Assembly: GCA_951828535.1 (NCBI GenBank)
Contig: OX639990.1
Coordinates: forward strand, 2,839,300-2,903,299
DNA length: 64,000 nt
From: an uncultured Candidatus Entotheonella sp.
GTDB lineage: Bacteria; Tectomicrobia; Entotheonellia; Entotheonellales; Entotheonellaceae
Reading direction: 5' to 3'
Shown here: piece after piece, positions 1-7,833 of the stretch
Layout: each line of letters starts with the position of its first letter
How positions within the stretch are numbered: the stretch's first letter is position 1
Made by a program: the position numbers and the translations under genes
Notes under the pieces: generated by a model
The model's database searches: none
Seen by the model: only the letters and a program-made list of their open reading frames with translations
What the model was told of the DNA's origin: nothing

Positions 1-509
1 TTGCCAAGCCACTCAGGCGGGACCAGCTTGAAGCCCGTCTGAAGACCTATTACGACCCGTATTACGCGACGCTCGAACGTCTGCTCGGCGAGATTCACGC
101 CGCCTACGGGTACGCCCTGCTCATCGACGGGCACACGGGTAGCCCGCGGCGCATGAAGGATTACGAGATTATTATTGGAACCAGACGGGGTGCGACATGC
201 GACGAGGCCCTGGTGGAACCGATCACGACGATCTTCACGCGCCGCGGCTTCGAGGTGCATCACAACATCAGCGGGTATACGGGCGGCAATCTGGTGGTGA
301 CCTATGGGAAGCCAATCAGCGACCGGCAGCACGCCGTTCAGTTGGAAATCAATGCTTCCCTGCTGATGACGACCCCGCGGCAGGAATTCATCGCCCAGGT
401 GTCGCGCGGCGAGGTCCCCGCCAAAGACGAGGCGAATATCGCGCGCCTGCGCGCTTGCTTGCAGGAATCGGCCCTGGCGTTGCCCGCCGTGCTGGCGGCC
501 CTAGGGTAA
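1..509 (+). CDS. N-formylglutamate amidohydrolase family protein (5' partial)
   Basis: The frame is open from base 3, so the start lies outside the window; 168 codons are visible. The stretch DPYYATLERLLGEIH followed by ALLIDGHTGSP matches the N-formylglutamate amidohydrolase (HutG/FGase) family, where a Tyr/His-rich helix precedes a LiDcHS-type metal-site strand. The later HHNISGYTGGNLVVTYGKP and HAVQLEINASLLM segments match the conserved C-terminal half. Family members hydrolyse N-formyl-L-glutamate to formate and glutamate at the end of some histidine-degradation routes, though many are uncharacterised. Here the usual Ser after His is Thr (DGHT), so the substrate may differ. The gene ends 18 bp before the next start and is probably co-transcribed with it. 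Confidence 0.75.
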   Translation, partial: AKPLRRDQLEARLKTYYDPYYATLERLLGEIHAAYGYALLIDGHTGSPRRMKDYEIIIGTRRGATCDEALVEPITTIFTRRGFEVHHNISGYTGGNLVVTYGKPISDRQHAVQLEINASLLMTTPRQEFIAQVSRGEVPAKDEANIARLRACLQESALALPAVLAALG

Positions 510-527
510 TCGCAAAAGGAGGCGACA

Positions 528-1463
528 ATGACGGATTGGAGGGTGCGGGCGCTGACCTGCGGCTTGGTCATTGTGGCGTTGGTATTAGCCGGTTGGGCGC
601 TACCGGCGGTGGCGCACGATAGGCAGGACGATGTCCGCCGGATTGCCGTGGTGTCCGCCTTTGCGCCGGAGATGTCGGTGCTGCGGGAAGAGTTGGACAA
701 CGCAACGGTGCATTCGATCAACGGCGTCGAATTTGTCGCCGGGACTCTGGAAGGACAAAACGTCGTGCTGTTCCTGAGCGGCATCAGCGTCGTCAACGCG
801 GCGATGACGGTGCAACTGGCCTTGGACCACTTCACGATCGACCGGATCGTTTTCTCGGGCATTGCGGGCGGCGTTGATCCGGCGTTGCACATCGGCGACG
901 TGGTGATCGCCGACCGCTGGGGGCAGTATCTTGAGGCGCTCTTTGCTCGGCGGGTCGGGGGCGGGTGGGCCAAGCCACCGTTCTTCGACTACCCGTTCGC
1001 CAATTTCGGCATGATGTTTCCGCGCTCAGTAACGGTGCAGCGGGCCAACGCCGAGGCGCCCGAGGCGCGTTTCTGGTTTCCGGTGGACGAGACGCTGCTG
1101 GCCCATGCCCGCACCGCGGTGACCGATGTTGTGCTCGACCGTTGCATGGAAGGCGACGCCTGTCTTCAACGGACGCCCAAGATCGTCATCGGCGGCCCCG
1201 GGGTGTCGGGGGGCGCCTTTATCGACAACGCGGAATTCCGCGAGTATACGTTCAGGGCCTTCGGCGCCCGCGTGCTGGATATGGAAAGCGCCGCCGTGGC
1301 GCACGTGGCCTATGCGAACGAGGTGCCGTTCGTCGCCGTCCGCAGCCTGTCCGATCTGGCAGGCGGCGGCGAAGGCGAGAATCAGATCGAGGTCTTTTTC
1401 GGCCTGGCGGCAGGCAACTCGGCGGCAGTCGTCAAGGCGCTGTTGCGGGCAATACCGGAATAG
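528..1463 (+). CDS. Exported nucleoside phosphorylase/nucleosidase (MTAN-like)
   Basis: 311 residues, preceded by a strong Shine-Dalgarno (aaaggaggcgacaATG). Residues 1-30 form a signal peptide with a long hydrophobic core ending near AVAHD, so the protein is predicted to be periplasmic. The rest is a PNP/UDP-phosphorylase fold: VVSAFAPEMSVLREEL resembles the start of 5'-methylthioadenosine/S-adenosylhomocysteine nucleosidase, FSGIAGGVDPALHIGDVVIA is the phosphate/ribose-binding Gly-rich loop, and DMESAAVAHVAY followed by VRSLSD carries the conserved Met-Glu pair that contacts ribose and the catalytic Asp. It should cleave the N-glycosidic bond of a purine nucleoside. Export is unusual, because MTAN itself is cytoplasmic; a nucleoside-scavenging role is inference. 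Confidence 0.75.
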   Translation: MTDWRVRALTCGLVIVALVLAGWALPAVAHDRQDDVRRIAVVSAFAPEMSVLREELDNATVHSINGVEFVAGTLEGQNVVLFLSGISVVNAAMTVQLALDHFTIDRIVFSGIAGGVDPALHIGDVVIADRWGQYLEALFARRVGGGWAKPPFFDYPFANFGMMFPRSVTVQRANAEAPEARFWFPVDETLLAHARTAVTDVVLDRCMEGDACLQRTPKIVIGGPGVSGGAFIDNAEFREYTFRAFGARVLDMESAAVAHVAYANEVPFVAVRSLSDLAGGGEGENQIEVFFGLAAGNSAAVVKALLRAIPE

Positions 1464-1476
1464 GTCGAGCGGCGTT

Positions 1477-2877
1477 TCACGCGAAAACGGCGGTGGGAGT
1501 CCCGACACCGAGATATTGCGAGACCTCCTGCTGAATGAACTGGCTGAGTTCGACATCGCTGAGGCGGCCGAAGGCCTGTTCCAGGTTGGCCAGGGGGATG
1601 ACGGCTTTGGCCATGGAGCGGTGGCCGCCGGCGCTGCCGAGGCGCCCAAAGGCGTGGCGTACCAATTCACCGGCGTTTTTGACGTTTTCCACGTTGCGAA
1701 CCGAGACGATTAGATTGCCGCCGAAAATACCCGACACCACCGACCACTCCACCCCGCCCACGTGCAAGCAAAACTCGGCAAACTGCGGCAGAACGTCCTC
1801 GCGTTCGACAATGCCGAGGTGCGTGAAAAAGACAGGGCCGATGACCGTGCGGCTGCGCAGCGCATAGGCGAAGGCATCGACATCGCGCAGCGGCAATTTG
1901 GGACGCTGCATGCGGCGAATGAGCGCGTGATTGGCAAGCGGATACAGGTGGGCGAATGCCTCGATATCGGCTTTGGTAGTTTCGCGTCCGAGAAAGAGGG
2001 TGTCGGTCTTGATACCGTAATACAAGGCTGTAGCCAAACGCTGGGTAATCTTGGCCTCGACCGCCTGCAGGTAGCGCACGAAGATGGTGGCGGTGGCGCC
2101 AAAGGCCGCTCGCACGTCGCGATAACGGGTGGCGTAGTTGCCCACGCACGGGTGGTGATCAATCACCGCGTCAACCCGCGGCAGCGCAATGTCGCCAAAG
2201 TAAGGCGGCTGCACGTCCACCATGGCAATGGCGTCGTACTTGCTGAGCGATTTGGCGGTGACGTGCTCAATCTTGACGTCGAGCAACTGCACCATGGCGA
2301 CGTTTTCGGGCCGCGTCACCTTACCAAAGGAGCCAATAGCGGCGGTCTTGCGGTTGCGTCCGAGAAGGCTGCGCAGGGCCATGGCGCTGGCGATGGCATC
2401 GGGGTCCGGGTCATGCTGAATGAGAATCAGCAGGTTGTCAGCCTCGCACAGGACTTCCCGCAAGTGTTGTACGTTTTGGTGCTCACGGGCGTGCCGCAGT
2501 TTGAGTTGGGAGTCTTGGCAGAGGAGGCGTCCGACCGAGATGTGCTTGACGCTGGGGGGCAGGGTGGGGGAGGCGCCGTTGGCCGTGACCACGGCCACCG
2601 ACGGGGGTTTGGCAATGCGGTATAAATTGTCGACAATGTCCCCCATCAACGCCTCGTCCTGCACCTGCACGAGAATTTGATCGTCCTGCCCGATGTGGGC
2701 GTTTTTATAAACGCTCGGATCGCGAAAATCGCCACACAGCACGTCGTATCCCGCCTCGGCAAGGCGGTCTTTGAAAGCGTTGTCATCCACCACGTAAAGC
2801 ACCGTATCGTCGTCTGAAAACGCAAGGCATCCCTGCGCCAGAAACATCTGCTCCTGACAAAATATCACGCGACGCAT
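1477..2877 (-). CDS. TrkA-N-like / DHH-family phosphoesterase
   Basis: About 466 residues, starting at the ATG at 2877 (MRRVIFCQEQ); the frame stays open upstream but without recognisable protein. Residues 1-90 look like a TrkA-N/RCK nucleotide-binding domain (VLYVVDDNAF, DVLCGDFRDPSVYKNA). The rest is a DHH phosphoesterase: QHDPDPDAIASAMAL is motif I, AMVDVQPP motif II and VIDHHPC the DHH metal motif, and the C-terminal Gly-rich SAGGHRSMAKAV is the DHHA1 substrate site. DHH proteins of this type (NrnA-like) degrade nanoRNA, pAp or cyclic dinucleotides; the substrate cannot be told from sequence. The fused N-terminal domain suggests ligand-controlled activity. It is convergent with the preceding gene (13 bp gap). 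Confidence 0.8.
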   Translation of the reverse strand: MRRVIFCQEQMFLAQGCLAFSDDDTVLYVVDDNAFKDRLAEAGYDVLCGDFRDPSVYKNAHIGQDDQILVQVQDEALMGDIVDNLYRIAKPPSVAVVTANGASPTLPPSVKHISVGRLLCQDSQLKLRHAREHQNVQHLREVLCEADNLLILIQHDPDPDAIASAMALRSLLGRNRKTAAIGSFGKVTRPENVAMVQLLDVKIEHVTAKSLSKYDAIAMVDVQPPYFGDIALPRVDAVIDHHPCVGNYATRYRDVRAAFGATATIFVRYLQAVEAKITQRLATALYYGIKTDTLFLGRETTKADIEAFAHLYPLANHALIRRMQRPKLPLRDVDAFAYALRSRTVIGPVFFTHLGIVEREDVLPQFAEFCLHVGGVEWSVVSGIFGGNLIVSVRNVENVKNAGELVRHAFGRLGSAGGHRSMAKAVIPLANLEQAFGRLSDVELSQFIQQEVSQYLGVGTPTAVFA

Positions 2878-3449
2878 GTCTATGATTTTCCTATCCCTGA
2901 AGGAATCAGAGCGCTGTTTGGAGGTCCAGCGGAAACCGCGATTTCGGAATGATGGGCGCAGAGCATAGCAAAAGGATTGGCGTTCGTCGAGGGACCGGAT
3001 CACTCCCCTGCTAAACATTGGCTGAGGGCTATTTCGGCAATGAACCGTGAGAATGATTGCCCTGCGTCTGAACTGTCTTCGTTAGCAACCCTGAATTCAA
3101 GTTCAGAACATATCTTGGCAAGCGCTGCATGGCTCTTAAGCGTCTTGTGATAGGTCGCCACGTCCCACCTTTTGGTAGATTGCGGCGATACGTTCTCTAT
3201 CCCCATCGGGGTCGCTGCAACCCAGGTGCGCAAAGCCGCTGCTGCCGTCTCCGTGTCAAGTACGGAGCAGGACGGCACGTTCCGTTCGCGGTTTCACTCG
3301 GTAAATTTCCTTGTCCACAAATCAGAAACGGTTAGCGTCCGCACCGATTCTCTGTTATAAAATCGCGGTCTTGGTGTGACAACATGCTGCGAACGTCCTG
3401 GACGGGACGTTGCCTACCTTGGATAGGCCCTTTGTGAGGAGGCACAAGC
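2878..3449. other. Intergenic region without a convincing gene
   Basis: About 570 bp separate the DHH gene from the small peptide gene. The only open frame of note is a 92-codon minus-strand frame (3000-3278) with a GTG start, no good ribosome site and no recognisable family. It is not called. TTATAAAAT around 3353-3361 could be a -10 for the peptide gene, but no matching -35 is evident. Confidence 0.4.
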
Positions 3450-3608
3450 ATGCCAGATCAAGAGAAGGTCTCCATCAGCGAGTAGGAAAAGGACGCCAAT
3501 CAGGGCGAACTGAGCGAGGAAGAACTCAAAGGCTTGTCGGCGGGGCACCCCGGCCCACCGGCTCCGGACCCGCCAGGTCCCCCAAGCGGTGGGCTAGAGG
3601 GCAACTAA
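3450..3608 (+). pseudogene. Small peptide gene with in-frame TAG; RiPP-leader-like motif
   Basis: An ATG at 3450 sits 7 bp after a perfect AGGAGG. The frame reads MPDQEKVSISE, then TAG (3483-3485), then EKDANQGELSEEELKGLSAG and a Pro/Gly-rich tail (PGPPAPDPPGPPSGG), ending in TAA at 3608: 52 codons if the TAG is ignored. The part after the TAG stays protein-like, and ELSEEEL...SAG resembles the leader end of Nif11/NHLP-type ribosomally made peptides (typically ELSEEELE.VAGG). One base change (TAG from AAG, CAG or GAG) explains the stop, so this is most simply a recent nonsense mutant; readthrough or suppression is possible but unsupported. No peptide-maturation enzyme is seen nearby. Confidence 0.5.
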
Positions 3609-3776
3609 CGAATGGCAGCTCGTTGGGCGACTTATTCGACGAAATCCGCTGCCGTTCTGCACCGCGTCGGCCACATGTGGGGAACCGGTTTGACCCTGCA
3701 AGTCGAAGGTATTCACAATCTGCGTCGGATGGCCCGCGGACAAGGTTTCGTGGCCCATCCCCCTTACCGGTTTAAC

Positions 3777-4061
3777 ATGACTCTCACAACCCTCACGCGT
3801 ATCGTTGCGTTGCTGAGCGCGCTGCTCGTGCTTGGCATCGGCTTTGCCACAGCCGGTCATCTTCACGACGAAGATGAGGCTGTTCGGCACGATTGCGCGT
3901 TATGTACAACCGGCTCCCTGAGCCTGTTCATTGACGCCAAACCCGCGTCGTCCCCCTCCCTGACAGATGCGCTGTCCTATCCGCTCGACCCGCAAGGGCC
4001 GCCACTTTACGCGCTTTACCATGCCTACCCTCTATCGCGTGCTCCACCCGTCCTTACCTGA
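3777..4061 (+). CDS. Small membrane/periplasmic protein with His-Cys motif (DUF2946-like)
   Basis: 94 residues from the ATG at 3777; the frame extends upstream to 3612, but only the shorter form begins with a clean signal/TM segment (residues 8-28, IVALLSALLVLGIGFATAG). It continues with HLHDEDE and RHDCALC, a His/Asp cluster before a CxxC-type pair as in DUF2946-like proteins, then a Pro-rich tail. The position just upstream of the outer-membrane and ABC genes suggests a metal-binding accessory for zinc uptake. No strong ribosome site precedes 3777, so the start is uncertain. Function is inference from residues and context. Confidence 0.5.
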   Translation: MTLTTLTRIVALLSALLVLGIGFATAGHLHDEDEAVRHDCALCTTGSLSLFIDAKPASSPSLTDALSYPLDPQGPPLYALYHAYPLSRAPPVLT

Positions 4062-4136
4062 TACGGCCGTGTTGCCCATTGTGGGCTTCACACGCCGCAA
4101 ATTCTGTTAGCGACCGCGTCGCTGCTTGTCTGCGTC

Positions 4137-4166
4137 TTGACTGACGGGTAACACCGCATGTTAAGA
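4137..4166 (+). promoter_or_regulatory. Candidate promoter with internal palindrome for the metal-uptake operon
   Basis: TTGACT (4137-4142) is followed by the perfect palindrome TAACA-CCGCA-TGTTA (4149-4163), about 85 bp before the outer-membrane protein start. A palindrome downstream of a -35 element is a typical repressor site. It does not match the usual Zur or Fur consensus, and the -10 element is poor, so the call is tentative. Confidence 0.3.
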
Positions 4167-4246
4167 CGCGTCGGCAGCCGATATGGCCGCGGTCTCTCAG
4201 TCCGCCTTCCGGTGGACCGACGTACGGACGAGAAGAGAGCACACTG

Positions 4247-5785
4247 ATGAAATATATGGTCATGTCAGGCTTCATCACCATTCTGGCAACCGCCCTGTTA
4301 GGTTCCCCATCATCCCTTTGGGCGCAAGAAACGACTCGGCAGATGCAGCAGGAATCGGCGGCAGACGCTGAGGCGCCCGCCTCAGCGTTGGACGAGGCAA
4401 TCTCCGATCTGGAGGCCGCAACCCCCGCGCCCGTTCCCCCGCCGCAACGTCCAGCCCTGCTGCAGCGAATACCCGGACTGGGGCCGAAATTGAGCCTGAT
4501 CGACGTGTCCCTGAACGTATTATTGTTCGCCGGTTTTTCAAGCGAGAACGACGAATCCATCTCAACCCTGCAGGGCGGCGGCCACGACCCCAAGACGCGC
4601 GGCTACACCCTGGGTCAGGCGGAGCTGTCGCTGTCTGCTGTGGTCGATCCCTACTTCACCGCCGAAGCGCACATCCTGTCCCTGGTCAACTCCGTCAGCG
4701 GCGAATCCACTTTCGAAGTGGAGGAAGCGTTCCTGACCACCACGGGGCTGCCGCTCGGCTTGCAGCTCGAAGTCGGCTATTTCCTGACCGAGTTCGGCAT
4801 CGTCAACCCGCAGCATCCGCACTTCTGGGACTGGCTTGACATGCCGGTGGTGAACAGCCGCATGTTCGGCGGCGACGGCATGCGGCAGGCAGGCTTCCGC
4901 GCCTCGTGGCTGCTGAACACGCCGTGGTTCTCCCAGGTCCATTTCGGCATCCAGAACGCCAACGGGGTCACCATGGCCAGCTTTCTCGGCGGCGAGCTTG
5001 CACACGCTCACGGCGGCGACGAGCATGGGGAAGATGAACATGGTCAAGAGGAGGACCACGACGAAGGCGAAGAGGATCACCAGGAACACGCGGAAGAAGC
5101 CGGTGAGGACGCTCACGAAGAGGAAATCGAGGGTGGTCCGGGCATCGGCGGCCGGCCGATCATCGCGCAGGACGTGCGCAGCCTCAAGGATTTCGTCTAC
5201 CTGATGCGCTGGGAGAACGCCTTCGATTTGAGCGACGAGCTCACGGCCGTCTTCGGTGCCTCGAGCCTGCTTGGGCCGAATTCAAGCGGGCCCGCCGGCA
5301 GTACCTGGCTGTATGGGCTGGACATGAAATGGCGCTGGACCCCGGCCGACAGCTTCCGCGGCTACCCGTTCCTCTTGTGGCAAACCGAGTACATGAGACG
5401 CCAGTATGACGCCGCTGCCGCCTCCATGGAAGTAACCCACGAGGGTGAAGAACCGGAAACCGCCTTTTTTCCTGCCGACACCCTGGAGGATTGGGGCGTC
5501 TATACGCAGCTTCTGTACGGTTTTCAGATCAATTGGGCCGCCGGTCTGCGCTTCGAATACGCCAACGGCCGCGGCCGCAGCTACACCCACGGCGGGCGCA
5601 CCGATGACCCGTTCCGGAATGAACGCTACCGGGTGTCGCCGCTGCTCTCATGGCGGACCTCCGAGTTTGTCCGCATACGCCTGCAGTACAACTACGATAA
5701 TGCCACCCACCTGGAGGACTTCGCGCACAGCGTGTGGCTGGGCTTCGAGTGGCTGTACGGCGCGCATCCGGCGCACCGGTTCTAA
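4247..5785 (+). CDS. Outer-membrane beta-barrel protein with His/Asp/Glu-rich loop
   Basis: 512 residues with a signal peptide (residues 1-26, cleavage near LWAQE). The body alternates aromatic and polar residues as in porin-like barrels (TLGQAELSLSAVVDPYFTAE, RIRLQYNYDNATH) and ends in a phenylalanine (AHRF), the usual outer-membrane assembly signal. Around residues 254-300 is an extreme His/Asp/Glu tract (HAHGGDEHGEDEHGQEEDHD and onward), a likely surface or periplasmic metal-binding loop. It stands directly before an ABC transporter of the zinc/manganese type, so it probably lets Zn2+ or another divalent cation cross the outer membrane. It lacks a recognisable TonB plug, so it is not called a TonB-dependent receptor. 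Confidence 0.65.
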   Translation: MKYMVMSGFITILATALLGSPSSLWAQETTRQMQQESAADAEAPASALDEAISDLEAATPAPVPPPQRPALLQRIPGLGPKLSLIDVSLNVLLFAGFSSENDESISTLQGGGHDPKTRGYTLGQAELSLSAVVDPYFTAEAHILSLVNSVSGESTFEVEEAFLTTTGLPLGLQLEVGYFLTEFGIVNPQHPHFWDWLDMPVVNSRMFGGDGMRQAGFRASWLLNTPWFSQVHFGIQNANGVTMASFLGGELAHAHGGDEHGEDEHGQEEDHDEGEEDHQEHAEEAGEDAHEEEIEGGPGIGGRPIIAQDVRSLKDFVYLMRWENAFDLSDELTAVFGASSLLGPNSSGPAGSTWLYGLDMKWRWTPADSFRGYPFLLWQTEYMRRQYDAAAASMEVTHEGEEPETAFFPADTLEDWGVYTQLLYGFQINWAAGLRFEYANGRGRSYTHGGRTDDPFRNERYRVSPLLSWRTSEFVRIRLQYNYDNATHLEDFAHSVWLGFEWLYGAHPAHRF

Positions 5786-5811
5786 GGGGCCGTCGCATGG
5801 GGGATAACACC

Positions 5812-6858
5812 ATGACATCCTTGCACGCTGCCAGACACGTGCTGATCGGCCTCGCCGCCTTGGGTTGTCTGTTGGCGGCCGGTTCCCTGGCGGCCCAGCC
5901 GCTGCGGGTCTGTGCAACCGTTCCAGGGTTGGGTAGCCTCGCCGAAGAGGTTGGCGGCGCCGAGGTCGAAGTGACCGTCTTCACCAAGGGCACTGAAAGC
6001 GCCCACTACACCGTTCCCAAACCCAGCTTCATCAAGGCGTTGAACGCCTGCGATGCATACGTTCAGTTAGGCCTCGAGATGGAAATCGGCTGGGCGCCGG
6101 TGTTGTTGCAAAATGCCCGCAACCCCGTCGTTCTGCCAGGCGGGGCGGGGTTCATCGATGCGTCAACGGCCGTTGCGGCGCTCGGCGTCCCCAGCGGCCG
6201 GATCGACCGCTCCATGGGCGACGTTCACCCCGGTGGCAATCCTCACTACCTGCTCGACCCGCTCAACGGCCTGCGGGTCGCCGCCCTGCTGCGCGACCGC
6301 TTTTCGGCCCTGCGCCCCGAGGCCCAGGGGCACTTCACCGAGCGCTACGATGCCTTCCGGCAGCGGCTCGGCGCTGCCCTGGTGGGCGAGGCGCTGTCCC
6401 GCAAGTACGAGTTCGAAAAGCTGGCGTTGTTGGCGCAGCACGGGCGCCTGGCCGGTTTTCTCGACAGCCAGGGGGACACGGCGCTGCTGGACGGCTGGCT
6501 GGCCGCCATGCGCCCGCACCTCGGCGCCAAGATTGTGGCCGAACACGACGCCTGGGTTTATTTCTCCACTCGGTTCGGTCTGGACGTGGTCGGCTTTCTC
6601 GAACCCATTCCGGGGGTGCCGCCCACCACCTCTCATCTCGGCGCCATCATCGAGCAGATGCGCGCGGAGCAGGTCGGCGCGGTGCTGACGACCGCCTACT
6701 ACGATCCCCGGTACGCGCGCTTCGTGTCCGAAAATACGGGCGTCGCGGTAGTCGCCATCGCCCACCAGGTCGACGCGCGACCCGGAACCGGGGATTACTT
6801 GTCCATGGCAGACTACAACGTCAGGCAGCTTGCGGCGGCCCTGGACGCCGGGCGCTAG
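5812..6858 (+). CDS. Metal ABC transporter substrate-binding protein (ZnuA-like)
   Basis: 348 residues from the ATG at 5812, which has GGGGGAT seven bases upstream; an ATG at 5797 is the alternative. A signal peptide (residues 1-25, ending SLAAQP) precedes a cluster A-I periplasmic metal-binding fold: VCATVPGLGSLAEEVGG, a His in GTESAHYTVPKPSF, GGNPHYLLDP (the conserved ligand His of NPH.W.DP), AEHDAWVYF and a late Asp in TTAYYD. These are the four metal-ligand positions of ZnuA/TroA proteins. It delivers Zn2+ or Mn2+ to the permease encoded downstream. It lacks the acidic His-rich loop of many ZnuA proteins; the upstream outer-membrane protein carries such a tract instead. Confidence 0.8.
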   Translation: MTSLHAARHVLIGLAALGCLLAAGSLAAQPLRVCATVPGLGSLAEEVGGAEVEVTVFTKGTESAHYTVPKPSFIKALNACDAYVQLGLEMEIGWAPVLLQNARNPVVLPGGAGFIDASTAVAALGVPSGRIDRSMGDVHPGGNPHYLLDPLNGLRVAALLRDRFSALRPEAQGHFTERYDAFRQRLGAALVGEALSRKYEFEKLALLAQHGRLAGFLDSQGDTALLDGWLAAMRPHLGAKIVAEHDAWVYFSTRFGLDVVGFLEPIPGVPPTTSHLGAIIEQMRAEQVGAVLTTAYYDPRYARFVSENTGVAVVAIAHQVDARPGTGDYLSMADYNVRQLAAALDAGR

Positions 6859-6947
6859 ATAAACCTGAACAGGTCGCTGCGTTGCCGATATCTCCGATCG
6901 TGGCGAACCAGCGCCGCGACCCAGGCTGATGTCCTTTCCGGGTAAAC

Positions 6948-7010
6948 GGGAATCCAGCGGGCTTGGCTCGCTGCAAAACCTCTGGATTCCCGACTTCGCG
7001 GGCGTGACGG
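6948..7010. repeat. Intergenic inverted repeat (GGGAATCCAG / CTGGATTCCC)
   Basis: In the 222-bp gap between the binding-protein and ATPase genes, GGGAATCCAG (6948-6957) and CTGGATTCCC (6982-6991) form a perfect 10-bp inverted repeat with a 24-base loop, followed by GACTTCGCGGGCGTGACGG. This is a common type of dispersed proteobacterial intergenic repeat. It may form a hairpin in the operon mRNA and lower expression of the downstream ATPase and permease. Confidence 0.55.
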
Positions 7011-7080
7011 GGTGTGGATATCCTGCCCCCCCTCGTGGTTTGCAGGCTGATTCAGACCTCTTATAGGCGAGGAGCCGTTT

Positions 7081-7833
7081 GTGGGGGATGTTATCTACCG
7101 GGCTTCGGAGGTGGCGCTGGGCTACGGCAGCCACGTCATCCTGCGGGGCGTGAACCTGGAGATCCGCAGCGGCCAGTTCTGGTCTTTCCTGGGGCCCAAC
7201 GGCAGCGGCAAGACGACGCTGCTGCGGGGGTTTCTGGGGGAGTTGAAGGCGCGGACAGGCACCCTGGAGATGCCGCCGCCCATTGATGGGGTGGCGCCCA
7301 TCGGCTTTGTTCCGCAGCGCTGCGAGATCAACCCGACCCTACCGATCACCCTTGGCGAGTTTGTCAGCCTGGGGCTGGTCGGCACGCGTCTGACCAAGGC
7401 GGCACGGCGCGAACACCTGTCATGGGTGCTGGAGGTCCTGCGGCTGCCTAACTTGGCCCGACAGAGTTATTGGACCCTGTCCGGCGGTCAGCGGCAACGC
7501 GCCCTCATCGCCCGCGCCTTGGTCCGGCGCCCGAGGGTGCTGGTCATGGACGAACCCACCAGCAACCTCGATCTCACCGCCGAGAACCTGGTTATGGAAA
7601 CCCTGACCGATTTCCGAACCCGGTGCCAGGCGGCCTGCCTTTTCGTCACCCACGACCTCGCGCTTGCCGAGCGCTACGCCACCCACGTCGGCCTCGTTGC
7701 CGAGGGCGGCGTACTGACCGGAGCGCGAGCGGAGGTCCTGACGCAGGCCAACCTCGAACGCCTGTATAGGAGGGCGCCGCGCCTGTCTGCGGACGCGCCG
7801 CTTCCGCCGCCTGCCCCCCGGGAGCGCGCATGA
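7081..7833 (+). CDS. Metal ABC transporter ATP-binding protein (ZnuC-like)
   Basis: 250 residues with a GTG start at 7081, 9 bp after a GAGGAG ribosome site. Walker A is GPNGSGKTT (about residue 39), the Q-loop FVPQR, the ABC signature LSGGQRQR (about 137), Walker B VLVMDEPT and the H-loop FVTHD. Length and motif spacing fit the single-domain ATPases of zinc/manganese importers. It energises the permease encoded by the next gene, whose start overlaps this stop by 4 bp, indicating translational coupling. The C-terminal tail (residues 230-250) is Pro/Arg-rich and probably not part of the fold. Confidence 0.85.
   Translation: MGDVIYRASEVALGYGSHVILRGVNLEIRSGQFWSFLGPNGSGKTTLLRGFLGELKARTGTLEMPPPIDGVAPIGFVPQRCEINPTLPITLGEFVSLGLVGTRLTKAARREHLSWVLEVLRLPNLARQSYWTLSGGQRQRALIARALVRRPRVLVMDEPTSNLDLTAENLVMETLTDFRTRCQAACLFVTHDLALAERYATHVGLVAEGGVLTGARAEVLTQANLERLYRRAPRLSADAPLPPPAPRERA

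Noticed and set aside
3000-3278. 92-codon minus-strand frame between the DHH gene and the peptide gene
   Set aside because: GTG start, no ribosome site, no recognised family and atypical composition.
3483-3485. TAG read as pyrrolysine
   Set aside because: No pyl genes or stem-loop are in the window; a simple nonsense change is more economical.
3612-3776. Longer start for the small His/Cys protein
   Set aside because: The extra 55 residues have no protein character and would put the signal segment in the middle.
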